A stretch of DNA of 64,000 nucleotides from Micromonosporaceae bacterium KJ-029 (lineage in GTDB: Bacteria; Actinomycetota; Actinomycetes; Mycobacteriales; Micromonosporaceae), in assembly GCA_005402585.1 (NCBI GenBank), contig BIFP01000067.1, positions 1 through 64,000 of the forward strand. Direction: 5' to 3'. Of the stretch, positions 59,712 through 64,000 are shown piece by piece. The position numbers and the translations under genes are program-made. Position 1 is the first letter of the stretch. Each line of letters opens with the position of its first letter. The notes beneath the pieces were generated by a model. The model ran no database searches, was not told the DNA's origin, and saw only the letters and a list, made by a program, of their open reading frames with translations.

Positions 59712-60064
59712 TGCCTGCCTTCCGGTGGAAAGACCGACGCGACGTCCAGGTGGTGATGGGCGCGTCGTGTGAGTAAGGACCGTACCGGCGGGCAGTCATT
59801 CGGCGTCTCCGCCGTTCGGATGAAGAGAAGGCCAGTTGGGAGCGCGTTCGGGCAGATTTCTACAGGTACCGGAAACCGCCCCCACGAATGTTCGCCATTC
59901 GTCGGACGGTCGCTGCCCGCGCCGCACCGCCACGGCGGGCATCAGCCCGGATCGGCGTCGAATGGAGGGCGAGGCGGTCGGGTCGGCCGAGCAGGTACGC
60001 GCCGCTACTCAAAGTGGCGTGGTGCCTACGCCGCCGGTGCGCTTCCCCTGCACTGGGCCGGTGC
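59712..60064. other. Intergenic region, no gene
   Basis: The gap of 353 bp separates the LVIVD gene start and the carboxypeptidase stop, both on the minus strand. It should contain the LVIVD promoter near 59720-59800. Open frames here on both strands lack protein-like composition and ribosome sites. No strong hairpin noted. Confidence 0.4.
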
Positions 60065-61261
60065 CTACCGGTGGCGGGCGCGCCACCGTAGCCCGACGAC
60101 CACGCCGAGCGTGACAATCAGGAGGGCGGCGGCGCCGAGAGTGAGCGCGACCGGCACCGGCAGCGACGGCGAGCCACCGGACCCGCCGACCCTGCCGCCC
60201 GCGGCGACCACCACCTGGTCGTCCTTCTTCTCCTCCCCGGGCGTGACCAGGTGACCGACCGACTTGTCGGGAGAGAGGCCGAATCCCCAGTTCAGCAGCG
60301 CCGTCGCCTCACCCAGGCTGCCCAATGGTGCGGTCTCCGCGCCGAGCAGGGTCACGACGAGTCGGCGACCGTCGCGTTCGGCCACGCCGACGTACGTCTG
60401 CCGGGCCAGATCGGTGAATCCGGTCTTGCCGGCGAGCATGCCGGGATAGCTGCTCATCATCGAGTTGTCGTTCTTGATCGCGAACTCCGGCCGTCCCGGC
60501 TGCGCCGGAATCTGCGCGACCCGGGTCGCCATGTACCGGCGGAAGTCCTCGCGGGCGAAGGCGGTCCGCGTGATCAGCGCGAGGTCGTACGCGCTGGTGT
60601 ACTGGCCGGGTCCGTCCAGCCCGGAGGGTGTCGCCGCGTGGGTCTGGTTGGCGTGCAACCGCCGCGCCTCGTCGTTCATCGCCTGCACGCCGCCCGGCCG
60701 TCCGGCGGCGCCACCACCGAGACGGGCCAGCACGTTGGCGGCGTCGTTGCCGGATTCGAGGAGCAGCCCGAACCACAGGTCCTCGACCGTGTACCGGCAA
60801 CCGGGGACCACCCCCATCAGCGAGCTCTCCGGATCGAGATCCTGCAGGTCGTCCCGCTTCACCTCGACGACCTGGGTCGGGTCGAGGCGGGGCATCAAGG
60901 TCGCGGCGAGCAGCAGCTTCTGCACACTGGCCGGGGTCCGGTGCTCGTGGGGTCCGCAGGCGCCGAGAACCAGCCCGCTGTCGAGGTCGGCCACGAGCCA
61001 GGAGGTGGCGGTGACGGCCGGCACCTTCGGCGCGTCTGCCGGGGCGGCCAGGCCGGGCGTCGCCAGGGCCTCCCCGCCGACCGCCCCGTCGGTGGGGTTG
61101 ACCGGTGGTGGCGACGGCGTGGCGGACGGCCGCGCCGGCGATTCAACAGTGGGGCAGGGCTGATGCGGCGCGGCCACGGCCGACGCGGGAGTCACGATCG
61201 GTCCGGCGACCGGGACGAGCACCGTGCTCACGGCCACGGCAACCACACGAGAAGAGGCCAC
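60065..61261 (-). CDS. D-alanyl-D-alanine carboxypeptidase (S11, PBP5-like)
   Basis: The 398-residue protein (GTG 61261) has a signal peptide (residues 1-30, VVAVAVSTVLVPVAG core), a Pro-rich linker, and the penicillin-binding motifs S-x-x-K (Ser112-Lys115, ASVQK), SGN (170-172) and KTG (279-281, AGKTGFT). A C-terminal membrane helix (LPVPVALTLGAAALLIVTLG) followed by RWRARHR anchors it, with the active site outside. It trims the terminal D-alanine of murein pentapeptides. An N-terminal Cys at 36 is not in a lipobox. Confidence 0.9.
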   Translation of the reverse strand: MASSRVVAVAVSTVLVPVAGPIVTPASAVAAPHQPCPTVESPARPSATPSPPPVNPTDGAVGGEALATPGLAAPADAPKVPAVTATSWLVADLDSGLVLGACGPHEHRTPASVQKLLLAATLMPRLDPTQVVEVKRDDLQDLDPESSLMGVVPGCRYTVEDLWFGLLLESGNDAANVLARLGGGAAGRPGGVQAMNDEARRLHANQTHAATPSGLDGPGQYTSAYDLALITRTAFAREDFRRYMATRVAQIPAQPGRPEFAIKNDNSMMSSYPGMLAGKTGFTDLARQTYVGVAERDGRRLVVTLLGAETAPLGSLGEATALLNWGFGLSPDKSVGHLVTPGEEKKDDQVVVAAGGRVGGSGGSPSLPVPVALTLGAAALLIVTLGVVVGLRWRARHR

Positions 61262-61492
61262 GTCCGCACGGTAATAGCTGTCTGGCAGGGCGCGCGGCGG
61301 TTGGAGAAAGCGCGGCGTATCGACGCCGACGAGCGGCCTGAGTGCCCAGCGCCCGCTTGTTCGTCCTTGGTCGCCGCGTCGGCAACCGCCGCCAATCCGA
61401 CCGTTGTCGCTGGACTGTCGCCGTCATGCCGGTTGGAGGAAGAGGCGAGACGTGTCCCGGAACGTGCCGCCTCGTCGCTTCCAGCGGCCTGT

Positions 61493-62821
61493 TCAGGGCG
61501 TCGACTCGGGTGGGTTCTCGTGCCAGCGGGCGCGGAAGGCGGCCTCGTTGGCCTCGTGGGTGGTCCGCTCCTCGAAGACCGTCGCGCGCAGCGCGTGACG
61601 GGCGTCCGCCATCAGCACCACCTCGGCGCTGACCATCCCGACGCAGATCACGGCGAGCAGGATCAGGGCGGCCAGCCCGGGCAGCGGCATGGCGAGCGGG
61701 ATGCAGACGGCGAGCACGCCCAGCGTGCCGAGCCGCAGCCAGGACAGGGTGCGCAGGGTGCGCAGCTGGAACAGCATGTTCCCGGCCAGGTAGCAGATCA
61801 CCCCGCCGAACAGCAGCGGTACGTCCGGCCCGCGCGCCGGCTCGGCCGCCGGCACGCCCGGCTCGGCGATGTCGTGCACGATGCCCTCGGCGCCTAGGCC
61901 GAACAGGAGGATCCCGGCGATCATCGGCAGGTAGAGGTACGCGTACGCGTCGCGGGCCATCAGCACCCGGGACCGGCCCTCGCTGGCGTGCAGCGCGATC
62001 CGGGCGGCCGGACCGATCACGTCGTAGTGCGCCCACCACAGGGCGGCGGTGAAGACGATCCCGAGCACTGCCGCCGTCACCCCCGGCCAGGTCGGCGGCT
62101 GGCCGATCAGGTTGCTGCCCAGACCGACGGAGATCACCGATTCGCCCAGCGCGATGATCAGGATCAGGTCGTACCGTTCGGTCCAGTGCTCCGCCGAGGT
62201 GACCTCCCAGCCCCAGGTCTTGGCGAGCAGCCCGGTGCCGTACTGGAGGAGTACCACGCTGACCCACAGGGTGTCCCGGACCATCTGGGCGGTGCCCGCG
62301 TCGGGCAGGTGGGTGGGCAGCAGCGCCGCGACGAGCAGCAGGACGGTGCTCAGGGTCAGCTCGGGGGCGTACCGGAGCAGCTGCCGGCGTTCCACGGGGT
62401 CGTTGCGGACCAGGTGCAGGAACAAGACCAGGTGTACGGCGCGGATGGCCACGTAACTGACCGCCACCACGATCGGCCCGGCGTCGCCGCGGTGCGGGTC
62501 CTGGAACGCCTGCGGCAGGGCGAGCGCGAAGGAGAACAGCGCGGCCATTCCGGCGACCATCAGCACCGGTACGAAGCCCTCGCCGATCCGGACCCGGGTG
62601 GCCACCACCGTGTGCACCACCCAGCACCACCAGAGCACGGCGAGCACGAGCACGGCGTGCAGCAGTTGCCGGCCGCCGATGTTGGCGGCGGTGGCGCGGG
62701 CGATGTTGAAGAACGAGAAGACGAAGACCAGATCGAAGAAAATCTCGAACTTGTCGACCCGGGCGCCCGGCGCTATCCCGACGGCCGGCCCCAATCGCCC
62801 CCGCCAGCCTCTTTCGCCCAT
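61493..62821 (-). CDS. Low temperature requirement A (LtrA) family membrane protein
   Basis: The 442-residue protein begins DKFEIFFDLVFVFSFFNIAR, the LtrA hallmark (E-x-F-x-D-L-x-F), and contains ALGESVISVG and WWAHYDVIG with 12 or so membrane helices. Function is unclear; the first member was found in a cold-sensitive Listeria mutant. The ATG at 62821 is the only sensible start. It lies 45 bp from the truncated TetR, perhaps formerly co-regulated. Confidence 0.9.
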   Translation of the reverse strand: MGERGWRGRLGPAVGIAPGARVDKFEIFFDLVFVFSFFNIARATAANIGGRQLLHAVLVLAVLWWCWVVHTVVATRVRIGEGFVPVLMVAGMAALFSFALALPQAFQDPHRGDAGPIVVAVSYVAIRAVHLVLFLHLVRNDPVERRQLLRYAPELTLSTVLLLVAALLPTHLPDAGTAQMVRDTLWVSVVLLQYGTGLLAKTWGWEVTSAEHWTERYDLILIIALGESVISVGLGSNLIGQPPTWPGVTAAVLGIVFTAALWWAHYDVIGPAARIALHASEGRSRVLMARDAYAYLYLPMIAGILLFGLGAEGIVHDIAEPGVPAAEPARGPDVPLLFGGVICYLAGNMLFQLRTLRTLSWLRLGTLGVLAVCIPLAMPLPGLAALILLAVICVGMVSAEVVLMADARHALRATVFEERTTHEANEAAFRARWHENPPESTP

Positions 62822-62866
62822 CGCCTGAGTTTCGCAGCGTCGGGCGGTGCCACGGGCGGGATTCGC

Positions 62867-63247
62867 TCAGCGTTGCGGACGGTACCGCAGCCCGTCCATC
62901 AGCAGGTCGAGCAGGCGTCGCGCCTGGTCGCGCTGGTCCCGTCCACCAGCGGCCAGGGAGACGCCGCTGAGCCCGGCCAGCACGTCGGCGGGCTCGACGT
63001 CGGACCGGATCGTCCCGGTTGCCGCGCCCGCGGCCAGCAGCCGGGTGACGGCCGCGAGCAGCAGGTCCCGGCTCTGGGCGTACGGGTTGGTGCCGGCGGC
63101 GATCACCAGGCGCAGGGCGTCGGCCATCTCCCGCTTGGTGCTGACGTAGTCGATGAAGCGGTCCATCCAGGTTCGGGTCGCCTCGACCGGCGGCAGTTGA
63201 CCGAGCAGCTCACCTGCCGAGTCGCAGAGCGTCACCTCCGCGCCGGC
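62867..63247 (-). pseudogene. TetR regulator lacking its DNA-binding domain (3' remnant)
   Basis: The sequence from about 63247 down to the stop at 62867 reads LCDSAGELLGQLPPVEATRT, then WMDRFIDYVSTKREMADALR and RSDVEPADVLAGLSGVSLAA, a typical TetR C-terminal ligand domain. The N-terminal 60-70 residues with the helix-turn-helix are missing; upstream the frame becomes non-protein-like and overlaps an SDR fragment on the other strand. The gene has lost its 5' part. Confidence 0.75.
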
Positions 63248-63338
63248 CTGCGAGAACGCCCGGACCGCCGGGTACGCCCTCGACCCGGAGGCGGCCCAGC
63301 GGCTGTGGCGGGTCAGCGAGCAGACCCTGGCCGGCTGA
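63246..63338 (+). pseudogene. Short-chain dehydrogenase, 3' remnant only
   Basis: On the plus strand 63249-63338 reads CENARTAGYALDPEAAQRLW, then RVSEQTLAG and stop, the usual C terminus of actinobacterial SDR oxidoreductases (x-Y-x-LDPExAxRLW-x-x-SE). Nothing of the NAD-binding fold remains. The fragment abuts the TetR remnant head to head, as expected if a divergent TetR-SDR pair lost its shared centre by one deletion. Confidence 0.6.
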
Positions 63339-63348
63339 GCCCGCACGA

Positions 63349-63387
63349 CGAAGGGCGCCCCGGTCACCGTGACCGGGGCGCCCTTCG
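63349..63387. terminator. Strong terminator downstream of sucB
   Basis: CGAAGGGCGCCCCGGTCAC (63349-63367) and its exact complement (63369-63387) form a 19-bp stem with a single central base. It lies 12 bp beyond the sucB stop at 63399 and 11 bp beyond the SDR remnant, so it can stop transcription from both sides. Confidence 0.9.
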
Positions 63388-63398
63388 GGGTCGGCGTG

Positions 63399-64000
63399 CT
63401 ACAGGCCCAGTTCGGCCTCGAACTGGCCGGCCTCCAGCCGCTCCTTGACCGCGACCAGGAAGCGGGCCGCGTCGGCACCGTCGATCAGCCGGTGGTCGTA
63501 CGACATGGCCAGGTAGACCATCTGGCGGACCGCGACCACCTCGCCCAGATCCGGGTCGTTGACCACGACCGGGCGCTTGACCACGGCACCGGTGCCCAGC
63601 ATCGCCGACTGCGGCGAGGGCACGATCGGGGTGTCGAACAGGGCGCCCCGGCTGCCGGTGTTGGTCAGCGTGAAGGTCGCGCCGGCGATCTCGTCCGGGC
63701 TGATCTTGTTGGTCCGGGTCCGCTCGGCCAGGTCGGCGACGCGCTTGGCGATGCCGCCCAGGTTGAGGTCACCGGCGTTGTGGATCACCGGCACCAGCAG
63801 GCCCCGCTCGGTGTCCACGGCGATGCCGAGGTTCTCGGCCTCCGGGTAGGTGATCGTCCCGCCGTCGAGGTCCATCCGGGCGTTGACGATCGGGTACCGC
63901 TGGAGCGCCTCGATGGCCGCGAGCGCGAAGAACGGCAGGAACGACAGCTTGACGCCGTGCCGCTGCAGGAACGAGTCCTTGGCCTGCGCCCTCAGCTTGG
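63399..64000 (-). CDS. sucB: Dihydrolipoamide acyltransferase (E2), 3' part
   Basis: About 200 C-terminal residues are in the window; the gene continues beyond 64000. The catalytic domain is clear: KLSFLPFFALAAIEALQRYP, GIAVDTERGLLVPVIHNA, ATFTLTNTGSRGALFDTPI and the active-site motif SYDHRLIDGADAARF (His and Asp). It belongs to the 2-oxo-acid dehydrogenase E2 family; in actinobacteria the gene near lipB serves the pyruvate and 2-oxoglutarate dehydrogenase complexes. Its lipoyl domain, outside the window, is the substrate of LipB and LipA. Confidence 0.9.
   Translation of the reverse strand, partial: KLRAQAKDSFLQRHGVKLSFLPFFALAAIEALQRYPIVNARMDLDGGTITYPEAENLGIAVDTERGLLVPVIHNAGDLNLGGIAKRVADLAERTRTNKISPDEIAGATFTLTNTGSRGALFDTPIVPSPQSAMLGTGAVVKRPVVVNDPDLGEVVAVRQMVYLAMSYDHRLIDGADAARFLVAVKERLEAGQFEAELGL

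Overview
The window is very GC-rich DNA with GTG/ATG starts, purine-rich ribosome sites and several probably leaderless mRNAs. Gene content (NADPH:F420 reductase, roadblock/LC7 proteins, MptB-type mannosyltransferases, DUF4191, a Lys/Ala-rich H1-like protein) fits an actinomycete, most likely a member of Micromonosporaceae such as Micromonospora or Salinispora. This assignment is by recognition; no database was searched.

The backbone is the nitrogen/lipoate neighbourhood that I recall from mycobacteria in the order dlaT-lipB-lipA-DUF4191-RDD-glnA1-glnE-glnA2-panB. Here the same genes run panB (12.3-13.2 kb), nadE, glnA2 (15.4), glnE (23.4), glnA1 (33.1), RDD, DUF4191 (35.4), lipA (42.2), lipB (47.4) and sucB (63.4, cut by the window edge). 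GlnE is the adenylyltransferase of glutamine synthetase, and a GlnR-type box lies upstream of glnA1. LipB and LipA make the lipoyl cofactor that the E2 enzyme at the right edge carries.

Accessory blocks sit between these genes. 0.5-10 kb: GNAT enzyme, an excisionase-like DNA-binding protein next to a truncated nucleotidyltransferase, a twin roadblock operon, nucleotidyltransferase/NUDIX pair, M48 protease, H1-like protein, RNB nuclease, F420 reductase. 10-12 kb: DEAD-box helicase. 17-23 kb: DUF350 protein, a large NACHT ATPase, an exported helical protein, LD-carboxypeptidase and a GATase1. 26-33 kb: membrane glycosyltransferases including a tandem MptB pair, then a PadR pair. 36-42 kb: a LuxR-type ATPase regulator and another membrane glycosyltransferase. 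43-47 kb: an archaeal-type AspRS broken by one frameshift behind a probable T-box leader, then a TetR-SRPBCC-DUF4166 operon with twin operators. 48-54 kb: membrane protein, PHB-depolymerase-like esterase, epimerase, aldo/keto reductase and three small overlapping genes. 55-63 kb: a metzincin-type protease, DUF305 and LVIVD proteins, D,D-carboxypeptidase, LtrA and a deletion scar of a TetR/SDR pair.

The least explained part is the intergenic DNA. At least four short repeat families recur: a two-unit GGGCCCC/TTAAC element (four copies, one supplying the stop codon of glnE); a 66-bp hairpin (two copies with compensatory base changes); a 45-bp palindrome (two copies, one in frame inside a gene); and GCATGATCG-ended inverted repeats in three convergent gaps. 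Minisatellites and low-complexity expansions also occur, some inside loops of membrane glycosyltransferases. No tRNA, rRNA, CRISPR array, insertion sequence or prophage was seen.
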